Shown: piece after piece, positions 1 to 17,425 of the stretch
How positions within the stretch are numbered: the first letter of the stretch is position 1
Layout of the letters: each line of letters opens with the position of its first letter
Assembly: GCF_036711975.1 (NCBI RefSeq)
Contig: NC_091975.1
Coordinates: forward strand, 5,272,501-5,336,500
DNA from: Onthophagus taurus
Lineage: Eukaryota > Arthropoda > Insecta > Coleoptera > Scarabaeidae
Reading direction: 5' to 3'
Length of the DNA: 64,000 nucleotides
Position numbers and translations under genes: made by a program
The notes under the pieces: model-generated
What the model saw: only the letters and a program-made list of their open reading frames with translations
Databases searched by the model: none
Told to the model about the DNA's origin: nothing

Positions 1-929
1 CAAAGTTTCGAGCAAAGAGAACTAACTGGAGTGTGAGAAAGTTTCGCAGTTTATAAGTCAACCCTCACTAAGTAGCTTTTATAAATTATTCCGAAGTTAT
101 TCTAGTCGGTGGGGCCAAATTCAGGATGTCAGCTTTTTGTCGCGTACTACTCGAAGAAATGATCTCCTTATCTTAAACCAGAAACAGCAGTAAAAGGTTA
201 AACGCAGAAATAAATTACTTAATATAACAAGTTAGTACAATTTACTTTAATGATATGATAAAACGAGCACTGCTTCAACCTGTCACTGTTTAAGACAGCC
301 ATAAATAACGAGAAATCCAAGCAATAATGAAAACAATTACATTTCAAGAAACCCATTTCCTCCCAGAAATTGTACAAATTTAAAATAACAAGAATCTCTT
401 TTGTTAAACGATGTTTCCCGCTAGAATTGATGGGTGCATTTTAGTGACTTTTGTGTTCTAATGTAACACACGAGATATTTAACTTATCTAACAACTTCAA
501 ATAATAGTACAATCCGACCAACGAACGTTTTAAAATGAATCGTCCCGACCGTGACGTGAACGACGACGAACATTAAAACCCTGCGTCAGCCAGATCTTTC
601 AATCAATCACATTGCAGTTTGAGCTCAAGTCGAGCGAAACGGAAGGACAAGCGAGATAAATGTGGGTGGAACGCTTGGGATTCCCAAGCTCTATTGAACT
701 TGTAAAAGATGACATCGAATGTTTCTATCTTACCAGTAAAAAGAATAGAAAAAATTTTGAAATCTTTATTTTAACAATTTTTTAGTAGTGTTAGTTCTAG
801 GTTTACTTCAATAAAAATATGGTACAACATTGCGCGGAATTACAACTGAAATTAGAGCTAACACCACCACTAACACTAGACTTAGATCTAGAAAGATTCT
901 GGTTTGCTTGGAGCCGTACGTCTCTCAAG

Positions 930-1059
930 ACGGCTAAACCCGAATGATTCTAGTGTTAGTTCTAGTTTTACACTAGCACCATCACTAGCGCTAATTGTTG
1001 TATATTTTTATTAAACTAAAACTAGAACACAACCTAGAACTACATTCAGGATTAGTCGT
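930..1059. repeat. Palindromic repeat, family of the 37.7-38.0 kb copies
   Basis: The left end reads ACGGCTAAACCCGAATGATT and the right end is its imperfect reverse complement. The interior is rich in CTAGAAC and GTTAG words and contains a run like ATATTTTTATTAAAC. A second, more diverged half lies just upstream (about 783-915), and the same ends recur at 37749 and 37869. This is probably a short non-autonomous element with no coding capacity; I cannot name the family. Confidence 0.6.
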
Positions 1060-1190
1060 TTTAAGAGATGCACGGCTAAACCAGAAACTAGTGGCCCGAA
1101 CAAAGACAAATCAAATAAGTTAACAATAAGATTAAATCTCAATTCGATATGTTTATTAAGCGCTAAATGTTGTTGGTAACTCAATCTTAC

Positions 1191-1376
1191 CTTTAAGCTT
1201 TGTCTCCGATAGCATTTCGTCCTCTGCAGATAGTATTTGTACACGTGCGGTGGCATGGCACGTTTCGTCTCTTCGCCTATCCAAAGATCTCTGCTGGCAG
1301 CAGCGCCGCCTGGCGAAACTGGACACAACGGAGAAACAGGCGGGTAGTAATCCCTTACCAGAGGTACCCGGCTCAT
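1191..1376 (-). other. Possible exon of unknown gene
   Basis: On the minus strand an open frame of about 62 codons (from M at 1376, SRVPLVRDYYPPVSP onward) ends exactly at a good splice donor, AAAG|GTAAGA, at 1190. The stretch is much richer in G, C and CpG than its surroundings. I do not recognise the peptide (it includes PPHVYKYYLQRTKCYRRQS). A second minus-strand frame upstream also looks coding-like but ends in a stop, so this could equally be a decayed element or a transcribed non-coding leader. Low confidence. Confidence 0.25.
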
Positions 1377-1560
1377 TCCGGGATTATGATGTATCCATCC
1401 CCCGACGGCACTATTAAACGTTCCACATTATCGCGCACTGAAACGTGCCTTATGTCCAAAATGTTCCGATGACCTCATAATAACGGAGGAAAAAGTACCG
1501 TTTAACTCTTAAATTTAGCGCAACCTCTTCAGGCGTGCTTACATAACGAGATAAACTGGA

Positions 1561-1901
1561 TATGCAAATATAAACCCATTTAGATGACAAACGATTTCCT
1601 GGCAAGGGTAAGATCGCGCGGTTAATGTAGTGGTTTTGTTGATGTTATGGTAATAGTCATTTACAAGATCAAAGATGGTGAAAATTTAATTGAGAAATTC
1701 AATCCCTAATTTTATTTAAAAATTTAAATTAAAGTTTGCTTAAAATCACCGCCAGTTCGAGTTTATAAAATATTTCACAAAATATTTCAGAATTCAGTTT
1801 GGAATGGAGAAATGTAAAGTTGGGGTATGCAAATATAATCCCATTTACTAGGTGACAAACGGTTACCTAGGAGTGCGATTGTGGTTAATGTAGCGGTTTC
1901 C
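1561..1901. repeat. Direct repeat pair of about 75 bp around an octamer word
   Basis: Two similar segments start at 1561 and 1826. Both begin TATGCAAATATAA, continue with CCCATTTA, GACAAACG and GGTTAATGTAG, and are followed by a TGGTTT/CGGTTT word. They are 265 bp apart, in the same orientation, and diverged by substitutions and small indels. ATGCAAAT is the POU octamer, but a regulatory role is only a guess. Confidence 0.5.
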
Positions 1902-4900
1902 GAGTCGTAATAACTTAAATCGTGGGCGATTTAAAAGCATTGGAAGAAATACTAAAATAAATAAGGCAAAAGAAAACGAAACATGAAACATTTATTATTC
2001 TTTTTTGTGTCCACTTTTCTTTTATTCCCAAACTTTTTTCATAAAGGCGAACAGATAACGTCGGTTAGTTCATACTCGAATAAGCTTAAACAATACACGA
2101 TTTCGTGATATAAAACTTTCGACGAGACGACGAAAATTTTGTTGGGCAAATTTAATTTTGATATTTTTAAAAACAGTTCGATAAGTTCATAAATTTTCGG
2201 CTTTACCCTTCCCGTCACAAACATAAATAAATCCGCAAGAGCCACAGTAACTCAGATAACGCGTTCTGGCCCACAAATCACGCCACACTGAGATATTATT
2301 TTCAGGAAAACGTAAATTTATTTCCCGACTAAACCGATTTGAATCTGTGAAACGGGGCGAGACTTCGGGCCCCTTCGAGACTTCCAGCTTATCGTTTAAT
2401 CTGCAATATCGACGCCCCTTAATCGCTTTAAAGAGCACGAAGTCTCGTCCGGGACTATAACTACTTAATGGAAATCCGTTGTACGGCCAACAATAGAAAG
2501 GCCTCAACATCAACATTGAGGGGAAATATTTTCGATTGAAACGACCATCTCAATTTTTTTTTCTTTCGAGCAACAAGTTCTTCAACCAATTTATTACCTT
2601 GTCAGACCCTCCAATATTCACTTCATCTATTATTGTCAAAGTTAATCTTGATAATGTAATAAGCAGATTACTCATCTCACACGCACTAATCGACTTTACA
2701 GCTTTAACGTACATATTCCACGACTAGGGACTGAGAGATATAACAATAGCCATTTGCCGCTCATGATGAAGCCCATCTCAAGCACTTACTGTGTCCATTA
2801 ACTCGGAATACTGTTGAGACGATGAATTAACGAAGGATTATTCATAGCCGTTTGAGATCTAAAACGTTTAACTCAAATATGAGAATATAAAAAGAAATAA
2901 TATTAATTCCCCATTTGCCCGGACTATCTTTTCTCGCTCGGTCGAAAACTTGCACCCTTAAATCATCGTAACGGGGTCTGATCGTCGAAAGAATGAACCA
3001 CGTTGCAGCCAACCACGAGTCCCTAGAGATCTGGGTCAGAGCTTCGGGTAAATTGTTAATGATGTAAGTGTTCCTCAATCTCATCCATAAATCGGGTGAA
3101 TTCCGTGAGCTTTAGTTCTATATCACCCAGGCCTACACGACTCGACATCCGTTCCGGGACTTTAAGAATTTTATTGTCTTTCATTGAGGATAAATAGACG
3201 ACGAAGAAATAAATTTTGAATCGAGTGTAGATTTCAATTTGCTTTCTAAGCCAATTTTTGGAGTGAATTTTTTTGACTTAAGAAAATTTTATGGCATTAC
3301 GTGACTGACAATAGAAAACAAAATAGGTGTAAAAAACATTCTGGCAACTATTGGATTTGTCCCAGGGCATTACGAAACAAAGGTCCGCAATAAAACTCAA
3401 CCCGTAAAAGTCGTAAGAAGTCATTCGGGGAAAAGCATCTATTCCGGAAGATAAAATTTTTACCTCCACCCCCCTCTGATTATAAATATGCAGGCGGTGC
3501 ACGAGATGAGCGCCAGCGCAGAGCAGAACGAGAATTAAAAATAAATCCCGCGAATCCGGATTGCTTGTGGAGACGCAAATCCGAGATTCTTCATGGAATC
3601 CTGGTACCCTGCCAAATTGAATGTGGCAAACGTAACGTTTCTCGGCCGGATTTTTTCCTAAAATTACTAAAGGAGAAAAGAAATAAAGGATATAATTATA
3701 AAAATTAAACGAAAAAAAGAAACTAAAACATTGAGTAGAACTTAAAATTACCTAAAAGGTGAAGATTACCTTTTCAAGTCTCAATTTACTTTCTTGACGT
3801 AATTTTCGTAAGTACAGAATTTCCTACTTTTCTTGCTTTTAAAACCCGAGAGTTTTTAAATGAAACGAATCTCTTTAGGAACAACCTCGTTAAACTTTCT
3901 TCGTTCGACAAATTTAAATAGTTAAATAAAACGCAGGTAAATCACAAAATTTCCCGACCGAAATTGTAATCAACCGACGTAACCAACCACTAAAATATGA
4001 TGCTAGCAATGTAGATTCGATTTATCAACACGGGTCGTATGAACTGCGCGCAAACATATTGCAAAACGCCAAGTTGAAATATGGTTTCACCCTGGCCTCT
4101 ATTCGAAAACGTATTTTTAAGAGCATTTCAATCCGATGTAGCTGCGGCTGATGCCTCCCTCTCACCCTCCATCATGCTCAAAGCATAAATTTTCCTTTCG
4201 TTCCCAGAATACAATTCTCATTGCATAGCAACATGTATTGTCTTCCTCAAATTTTCTACACCTGAAAATATATTGCGAAATCTTTCACGAGACGTTCTCG
4301 ACAGTATTTGAATAAGATATTACTTCAACTTCATTGTATATATTTAACTTTTCACTTCACAATATAAACAACTCTAAACTAAATATATCGTGAATAAAAC
4401 TAAATAAAAATGTAATTAGATATTTACTGTTTTTGAATGCGATTGCTCTATTTCGATGACGAGGCAGCTGATTAATTAATTCAAAAAACACCAAGTAATA
4501 AGAAAGTGTTACTTACAAAACATAAGTTATCATATCGTCAAGATAGTGGAGACATTTTTCCTTAATGCGATTGCGATATTTAATAGCCGAGGCAGTAGTT
4601 TAATTAGTTTACACGCAGTGAGCAAGAATTTTTCAATATTAACGTCTCATTCACAGACTGAAGCAGCTATGCTGCAGAAGCAGTGAAAAGTATTTAACAG
4701 CAAATTTATACACCGCAACTTGTATAATATAGAATATAATATAATATAGATAATATGATTATTGATGATTGTAAAAATGAACACCGAACCTTATTAAACG
4801 TAGTTATCATAGAGTTACCAATGCCTCAATTATTTAGAAAGCAATAAGTAAAGATTGTTATCAGTATTTCTATCTCATTTAGAAACCGAGAAGTGAAAGC

Positions 4901-7309
4901 TGGAGAATTTTTTTATTTTATTTCTCTTTCCTGGTATAAAGAGATCCCTGGAGAATCATCTCTTGGGCTGTAGAAAGCTGTCGAAAGACAACGAGGACCT
5001 TACCTTGATAAAAAGGTGGCGTCCGAGTTTATTTAAATCCAAAACATCGTTTGTTTGAATCATTCGGGTCGTCTATCATTTTCCAAAGAGTGACACAAAA
5101 AAAACCTCACAACTTTGGCACCCGAACAGGAATAGTTAAGGAGCGAGAAAGACAACGCGGAGCCATTACAAAGAAAGAAAAAGTGAGTAAATACCTGGTT
5201 GTTCCTAGAAGAAAAAAGGGGAGATCATGTTTCTTTGTTTTTTGCCGTTAAAGTTGAGAAAACTTAAAATATCTCCGAAATATCTTAAAAAATATCTTAT
5301 CTAATCCTAGATATAATAGTATCCAGAGTAATAATACATAATTCTGACACCAAGACACTACCAAACAAGAAATATATCAAGTCAACCAGAAAAACTGGCA
5401 GTGATCCAGATTATTTGGTCAACTAGTAACAATGAGGGATAACTATGATGAAATTGCTGATAAAATCGTACCCTTCAGATGTTGAGGCCTTTTCTGACAT
5501 GCAAAATTATTATTGTGGTTAGTGCCAACTTTTATTATAGTATATAATATAAATTAGACATCATTTTTTGTAAATAATACCGGAATACAATTGTTATGAT
5601 GCAATATTTGATACTAACGTAATTTCAATATTATACCCTGGATATTTTCCAGAATAAATTACTAATTAAATTGGATTCCAGCTGCGTTGATTATCCCTAA
5701 ATAATATAATTATAAATTCAGTTCAAATAATTTCATTTAAATCGGAAAATCTCAATGTCAAATAGCACATATGCAGTAATCGTTATCGACGTTTAAATTT
5801 AGATAATTAATGAAAATATTTTTAACTTTGTCATGTCATAAATCTTGTCATATAAATAAATAAAATAAAATTGTTTAAATTTGTATAAGAATGGAAACTT
5901 TTTGCCTGGTAAAATCTTTCTAATACATCCTTTTTTGTAACGTTTTCATCGAAAACGACTTAGTAACACTACATCCCGTATCGTAAACGGCTCTATATTT
6001 ACTGCCGTCGATAACTTCCAAACAATTTCAACTCTTGCCCGTAAGTCTCGAAGCTTTTCCAGTGTGTTTGGGTCAGATCGACCGATAAGAGCTAAGATAT
6101 ATGTTCCGGGTTCTAACGGGGGTGGACTTGGGAATTTATCTCCTCTGGCTTAACACCATTTCGAAATATCCAGAAGATATCTACAAGATTCATTTTATTT
6201 TTTTAAATACATCCACTCTTGTTAGTTTTCATTGAAAAACCAGTAACGACTTGTTTTCAAAGAATCCCCGACGTACACGGTGAATTATAAACGGTTTTCT
6301 GGTACGTGAAGGGAAAGTTAAAGACCCTTTTGTTGGTTACGAAACGACCGAACGGGGATTTTCACTTACACACACGGTCTTAAGTCTCAATCTTGAATAG
6401 AAATTAATTGAATCTTAATTTTAATTTAAATCTTTGGGGATAAAGTTAGAATTTATCAATTTAAGCATGGTGAGTTCTATTTACTGAAAATGAATATTTA
6501 GTCAATTCTATGCTGGAAAGGCTTAGATATCAAAGCTCTTGAGGACACGATTACAAATACGCTTTCTGCATAATGCATTCCAAAGATTAATATCTCCCGG
6601 CGCAAGTTCTCTGTAGGATATGAACTCGGTAAATATACAACAGACCTCCTCATCTCTCGGACTTGAATAACGGAATTTAGGAGTGTAAAATGAAAAATGT
6701 ACGAAACTTTGGCTAACAAGAAAAACTTATAAAAAGTTTTATGGAAAACAGAATAAAATTTCCAGGAAATTCACAATAATTTCGTAGAAATAAAAAATTT
6801 AATCTTGTTTATCATGAGTACATCTTTAAATTGTTAATATTAATTATGATAACGGAGTTAATTGATTTGAATTGATTCAACCATTAACAACTCGTCATCA
6901 CTCAACTGGAGAAATCTAGGTATTTGATATTCGGACATTAATCTAAGCGATTACCCATGAACGTTGACATATAGAGGCACAATAACGCATATCCGCCGAT
7001 ATTACCTCGACAGTAAATGTCAAAGGAACGATTTTCGTCCCGATCACCGCAAAATCGTAGCTTTAGTTCGACAATTTATGAGTCATAAATGACATAGAAT
7101 TAATTATTATCTCGATTAATACATTGTAGTGAATAAATTTCCAAAATTGTACGACTAATTATATTTTAAAAACTGACGCCTCCTCGATTTTGTAACATGA
7201 GCGGGCGCGTGTCATAATTTTTACGTAAATTAAGTAAAAAGTTTGCTATTAAGAAAATTTTATATAAAAAAAACATCGAAAAAATTTTTTTTTATTACTT
7301 GGCTAACTT

Positions 7310-7640
7310 GGCACGTGCACAGAACCCGACCGACACTTCGCAGGAGGGCGGTACACAGTGGCGTAGAATGTCCCGGGATCGGCGTGTGCCTATCGATCGT
7401 CGCGTCCTCTACCGACCGACGCGTTCACCTCTCCGTTTACCTGACGAGCGTTGCGACGCTACATCACCGGGTAACCGACGCGACGTCGTCGGGATTTTGC
7501 CGGGTGGCGTCGTCGTCCGTCGCCGTTTTCTAGGGCTCTCACGGACGCCCTCTGCTGCACGGTCGTGGACTGGCGACGGCCTCGACGCCACGCGCAAACT
7601 GGCGTCTACGCCAACGACAACGGCGCCACCGATCGGATGT
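7310..7640. other. CpG-rich block, possible promoter or 5' leader
   Basis: About 330 bp of clearly GC-rich sequence dense in CG (many CGACG, GTCGTC and ACGCG words) stands out from AT-rich flanks. Open frames exist on both strands, as expected when stop codons are rare in such a composition, and none gives a recognisable protein. It could be an unmethylated promoter or the first exon of an unidentified transcript. It ends just before the 485-bp duplicated unit. Confidence 0.35.
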
Positions 7641-7660
7641 TTCACGAATGTTAAGATAAT

Positions 7661-8144
7661 ACTGTGCGTATACTTATATATACATATATTATTATGAAAC
7701 ATAAACAAAGAAAAGTTACATAACAAACTAAAAAAGTTATTTTGAATCAACATTTAACCCAAAGCAACTATTTTTAATAAAATTTGTTATCGCAAAATTT
7801 ATGATTTAAATATATAGGGCATACAATTTTGGTGGATGCGCCGGGAAATTTTTTCTACCACGCAAATTGTTGCATATTATTTCGTCCATTATCTCCAATA
7901 ACAACCGATTCAATTTTAAATAATAATAATTGTAATCAAAATATTTTCTTTATAATTATTAATCCAATTATTTAATTACTTCATTGTCCAAATCTATAAT
8001 ATCCATGGGCGAACTTAAATGTTATATAACAAAATTTATCGCAACTTCTTGCAAAGATTCGTTGCTAAGATTTTGTTAAAAAAGTTATGTATTTGCATCA
8101 TTATCTCTGCCTTCATCTACATCTTTCCTACTATATTATACAGT
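7661..8144 (+). repeat. 485-bp segment, first copy of a tandem duplication
   Basis: The unit begins ACTGTGCGTATACTTATATA and ends near TATTATACAGT. The second copy begins at 8145 with the same first bases, is interrupted at 8165 by a mobile element, and resumes at 10031. The two copies are nearly identical over their length, differing by isolated substitutions and small indels, so the duplication is fairly young. No coding capacity is seen. Confidence 0.8.
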
Positions 8145-8164
8145 ACTGTGCGTATACTTATATA

Positions 8165-10030
8165 CAGGGTGTCCCGTTAAGCGTACGGAGCGGCTGTATC
8201 TCAACAACGGTAAGGCCTAGAGGTTTGGGAAAAAAATCCTTATAATCAAAGTGAGCAAGAGAAATAGCTGGAAATTATTTTGAAGTTCGTAATTTGGCCG
8301 CTAGGGGGTGTAACTGCCATAGAGAAACATAAAATTCCCTCTATCTCAGAAAGTTAGACGATGAGCTATAACTTTGACAACATCATTTAGTAGCTTGGAT
8401 AATACCGCATCGCTTTTGTTTTGCGATATTTCTCATATCTGTCATAATAAGGGAGGGGGAGGCCAATGCGTTTTCAAATGTTTACATTTGAATATCTCCT
8501 GGACCATTCAACCGATTTGAATATTTTTAGTCTTGTTTGAAAGAGCATTTCATGCTCTTTTTAAAGATATTATAAATAGGCTAGAGGGCGTTATCTGCAG
8601 CGGTTACATATTTTTGTGATTTAAAAAAAAAAGTTAAATGGAACGGTACTATTTACTTCACAGACCGTTAATCACCATAAAATTTGCTAAATATTAGTGA
8701 AAACCGCATCTCGATATCTCCATCCATTCTCGAATTATAAAAGAAAATGTTAAAAATTCGTATATCTTAATCGGATCAAGTTACCTTAAGAAAGAAATAA
8801 GAGAGAACGATAATTTTATTATCTAGAACCTTCTAGAACACTTTATCCAAGCTTAGAACTGCTTCAAAACTACTTTTGAGGCGTGTTGAAAAGCCAACGG
8901 ATCAATGAAACATCAACAATGATAATAAAACAAAATAAACCAAAACACTTAGAATAACTTAAATTTTTGGCAAAAATAACTCGCTAATGTGCTAAATGCC
9001 TTTCATAAACCTCGATGCATTTATTTAATCTAGTTTCGACGAAAAAAAAAGCGCTGCTTAAGTCTCGGCCCTAGATACGTTTCTACTGGTATTTAGTGTT
9101 TTGTCATATTTTCCCTGGTTATTGGTTTTTCTTGAAAAGTCAGGTCGTTTAGTCTACCCAATAGATAAAGGGGTGAAAGCAATGTGAGTTTTTCTCGAAC
9201 CAAGAATGCATATTATGCAAGTTTACATCAGCTTGTGGACAGATGCTTCATGCATCCATAGCATTTGTGATAAAAGGTTTGGATTTGCCCAAATCATATT
9301 TAAAAGTCAATGGTAATAGTTCAGTCTGTTATCATAATCGGTATGTTAAGGCCTAATGTAAAACAACGTGGTGGAGATATTATTCTCTTGAGAACTCTTG
9401 TGGACAATTGTTTTCGGAGTTCCCAGATTATGAGGGATCACATTACGCACCAATGTGATTTACGAATTCATAGAGATGTCTGAATGGGCTACACGTTGCC
9501 TACACACTTCTAGAGAAAAATGTCTTTCTTTGTCGTAATTGCATTGCACATTTTTGCCATGCAGTTGCATCGTATTCGAAACATTGAAAATAAATCATCA
9601 TACGCTCTACCATACGCTTCTGCGTTAATAAATGACATGTTTACTGTTACCATGGTTATGTGATTTGTTTTTCTCGATGAGGTAACTGGATCCGATTGAT
9701 GGCACTCGAGTTTTTAACATTTTCTTCTATAATTCGAGAACGGGTGGCGATATCGAGATGCGGTTTTCACTAAAATTTAGCAAATTTTAAGGTGACTAAG
9801 GGTCTGTGAAGTAAATAGTATCGTTCCGTTTAACTTTTCTTCAAAAATCACAAAGATATGTAATCGCTGCAGATAACGTCCTCTAGCTCATTTGTTTTAA
9901 AACAAACTATCTTACTGAAAATATCTTAAGCATCTTATGCATTTTATGCTATCTTATGCATTCTATCCAAACCTCTAGGAATTACCGTTCTAGAGATACA
10001 GCCGCTCCGTACGCTTAACGGAACACCCTG
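8165..10030. mobile_element. Foldback-type DNA element, 1.87 kb, long terminal inverted repeats
   Basis: The element starts CAGGGTGTCCCGTTAAGCG and ends with its near reverse complement, CGCTTAACGGAACACCCTG. The flanking bases are TATA on both sides (TA or TATA target duplication). The inverted arms are long. The left arm (8165-8762) and right arm (9713-10030) pair over the terminal about 75 bp and again over about 180 bp nearer the centre, with about 330 bp present only in the left arm. The about 950-bp interior has no ORF that I recognise as a transposase, so it is probably non-autonomous. It sits inside the second copy of the 485-bp duplication, so it inserted after that duplication. Confidence 0.8.
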
Positions 10031-10505
10031 TATACACATATTATTATGAAACATAAACAGAGAAAAGTTACATAACAAACTAAAAAAGTTATTTTGAATC
10101 AACATTTAACCCAAAGCAACTATTTTTAATAAAATTTGTTATCGCAAAATTTATGATTTAAATATATAGGACATACAATTTTGGTGGATGCGCCGGGATA
10201 TTTTTTCTACCACGCAAATTGTTGCATATTATTTCGTCCATTATCTCCAATAACAACCGATTCAATTTTAAATAATAATAATTGATATCAAAATATTTTC
10301 TTTATAATTAATTATTAATCCAATTATTTAATTACTTCATTGTCCAAATCAATAATATCCATGGACGTACTTAAATGTTATATAATATAACACAATTTAT
10401 CGTAAATAACTTCTTGCAAAAATTCGTTGCTAAGATTTTGTTAAAAAAGTTATGTATTTGCATCATTATCTCTGCCTTCATCTACATCTTTCCTATTATA
10501 TTATA
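10031..10505 (+). repeat. 485-bp segment, second copy (continuation)
   Basis: This is the remainder of the second tandem copy, which starts at 8145-8164 and is split by the foldback element. It matches 7680-8140 closely (same ATTATTATGAAACATAAACA start and TTGGTGGATGCGCCGGGA core) with scattered differences. It ends where the next element, CAGTGCTTCCC, begins. Confidence 0.8.
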
Positions 10506-10929
10506 CAGTGCTTCCCAAAACTAACAGATAAATTCTTGAAAACAATTAAAAACGGTTTATAGGTTATTACTCCCATTTTTGTTACGGAATATGAAAGAGG
10601 ATTTTTTTCTAAATTTGGTACAGCCAAAATTAATATTAGTTGCGTAAAAAAATTTTCGAGAAAAATAGCCTTAAAGTTTCATGATTTTCCATTCAATTAA
10701 GGTAGAAAAATAGCAGTAGCCATGCGTAACCATGGCAACCAATTGTTTTAGATAGTTTATTAAGACAATAATTAATTTTTGATGTCCGAAACAGTTGGTT
10801 GCCATGGTTACACATAGCTATTTTGCTATCTTAAATGAATGGAAAATCATGAAACTTTAACATAATTTTTCTCGAAAATTTTCTTATATAACCAATAGTA
10901 ATATTGATTCCGTAATAGAAAGGGAGTAT
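10506..10929 (+). mobile_element. CAGTGCTTCCC-family DNA element, right-truncated copy
   Basis: The left end is CAGTGCTTCCCAAAA after TATA. The body is homologous to the flanks of the larger element at 38345-39463: GGAATATGAAAGA, TTGGTTGCCATGGTTAC and GGAAAATCATGAAACTTTAA all have counterparts there. The right end is missing because a LINE 3' end abuts it. The copy preserves TTTATTAAGACAATAATT at 10756-10773, the uninterrupted version of the site in which the other copy carries a nested MITE. Confidence 0.7.
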
Positions 10930-11230
10930 AATAATATTAATAATAATAATAATTTATTGAATCAATCGTATGGCATGATTCGGTAGCCCGTTCTTCCATC
11001 ATGCCATAAATAAACTATACTATATCCTAATTTACGAATGCGCTCGGTGCAGGATAACAACATATAAATGAAAATACGAACAGTCATAACAACTAACTAA
11101 AAAAGAACAACAAAAAAAAATCCTGAACTAAAAGTTCTTAGAAAAAGTTCGGAAAGCTCGACGTCTTCAATCAATTCCAAAATAAATCAAAAGTCGTCAT
11201 ATCGGACAAGATTCTGTATACATTTATTGA
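10930..11230 (-). mobile_element. LINE 3' end with stem-loop and (TAA)n tail
   Basis: Read on the minus strand, this piece ends in a perfect 11-bp stem, TATGGCATGAT pairing with ATCATGCCATA (10969-10979 and 10998-11008) around an 18-nt loop, followed by GATTGATTCAATAAATT and a TTA-rich microsatellite tail. A 3' stem-loop plus simple-repeat tail is typical of several non-LTR retrotransposon clades. No reverse transcriptase coding is left here, so the 5' limit is uncertain. Confidence 0.5.
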
Positions 11231-12235
11231 AATTAAGCGATTAGTCAATTATAACACCTAAATTCTTAACTTTTTCCTTGAGTTTCTCTTATCTCTTAAT
11301 ATGATCCCTCACATCTTTCAATATATCTCTTTCAATTTATAAATATCGCTTTATTATCTCTCGACGATGAACCTAGTCTCCCTCAAATCTTCTCCATCAT
11401 CTACAAATAACGTTCCTCATATCTCTAATTATCGTTCTGATCATCCCTAATATATCTTTAACGTCAACGTAATTCGGAAACTGCTCTAGCATCCCACAAC
11501 ATTTTGCCCATTTTACTTATCTCACAACGTCATCAACACAACTCATCAAGGTTTCAATATTAAATAAACTTTTAGCACCAAAATTTAAGGTAAAAAACTG
11601 ATTTGAAAAGAGTTGATTAAGAAACAGAGTATTTCTGCAAATAATTCGAAGTGATGGTAGATTTGTGTATTCATCATGTTCATAGTTCAATAGAGGTGTT
11701 GCGAATTTCAATCTATAACGCAGATTTTCAGATTTATTGAAATATCTAGCCTCTAAACATCTACATTCGTTCGCAGAAGATACACATTGGTGTTGGAAAT
11801 TCTTGGAAATACACAATCTCAGAATGAATCCGAAATTGTCCAAAAATATCATGAATGAAAGAAAAAATGTTTTTGAAAATTTAAAATTATAACGTAGTTA
11901 AAACATGAATATTAAAACGTTTTGAAATAGCACAACTATTGTTATAACGCACCCTTTTGTGTAGAATTTCTTACAATTTACAACAAAAGCGCCTTCAGGT
12001 GCAATCCCACTTAGTTATGGACCACCATTGTTTTGCGAATGCAATGGAGTCAACAATAGCAGTAAAGAGTAGTCTCCGCGGTCATTTCGTTCGTGGTGTT
12101 TTCCGGTTTTGTTTGCATGAAATTCAAGTTATACTAAAGTAAAGCTTAAGATCTTTTCGTTTTCTTTGTGAAAAGCTTTTTTATCTTACATAAAAAGTTG
12201 AGATATACAAACGAGAGAAAATTTTCAAAACCTAC

Positions 12236-17425
<5,190 letters not shown>

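Larger units (their letters stand above)
1..12235. other. Repeat-rich region without a confirmed gene (probable CASK intron or flank)
   Basis: The stretch lies on the 3' side of the last CASK exon seen, so it is probably a large CASK intron. I looked on the minus strand for the expected continuation of CASK (end of L27, PDZ, SH3, guanylate kinase) and did not recognise it. The stretch does hold palindromic repeats near 0.9 kb, a possible exon near 1.2-1.4 kb, a direct repeat pair at 1.56 and 1.83 kb, a CpG-rich block at 7.3-7.6 kb, and a cluster of mobile elements at 7.7-11.2 kb. From about 2 to 7.2 kb I see only AT-rich sequence with short chance ORFs and a weak diverged repeat at 4436 and 4564. 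Confidence 0.55.

Noticed and set aside
7243-7753. Overlapping long ORFs on both strands (96, 132 and 114 codons)
   Set aside because: They all lie in the CpG-rich block, where stop codons are rare by composition. The peptides are Arg/Thr-rich with no family features.
7661-10505. Direct repeats flanking an internal sequence, looking like LTRs around a retroelement
   Set aside because: The insert has its own inverted termini (CAGGGTG...CACCCTG) with TA/TATA flanks and sits 20 bp inside the second repeat, not between the repeats. There is no TG...CA end, primer-binding site or polypurine tract. It is a tandem duplication hit by a DNA element.
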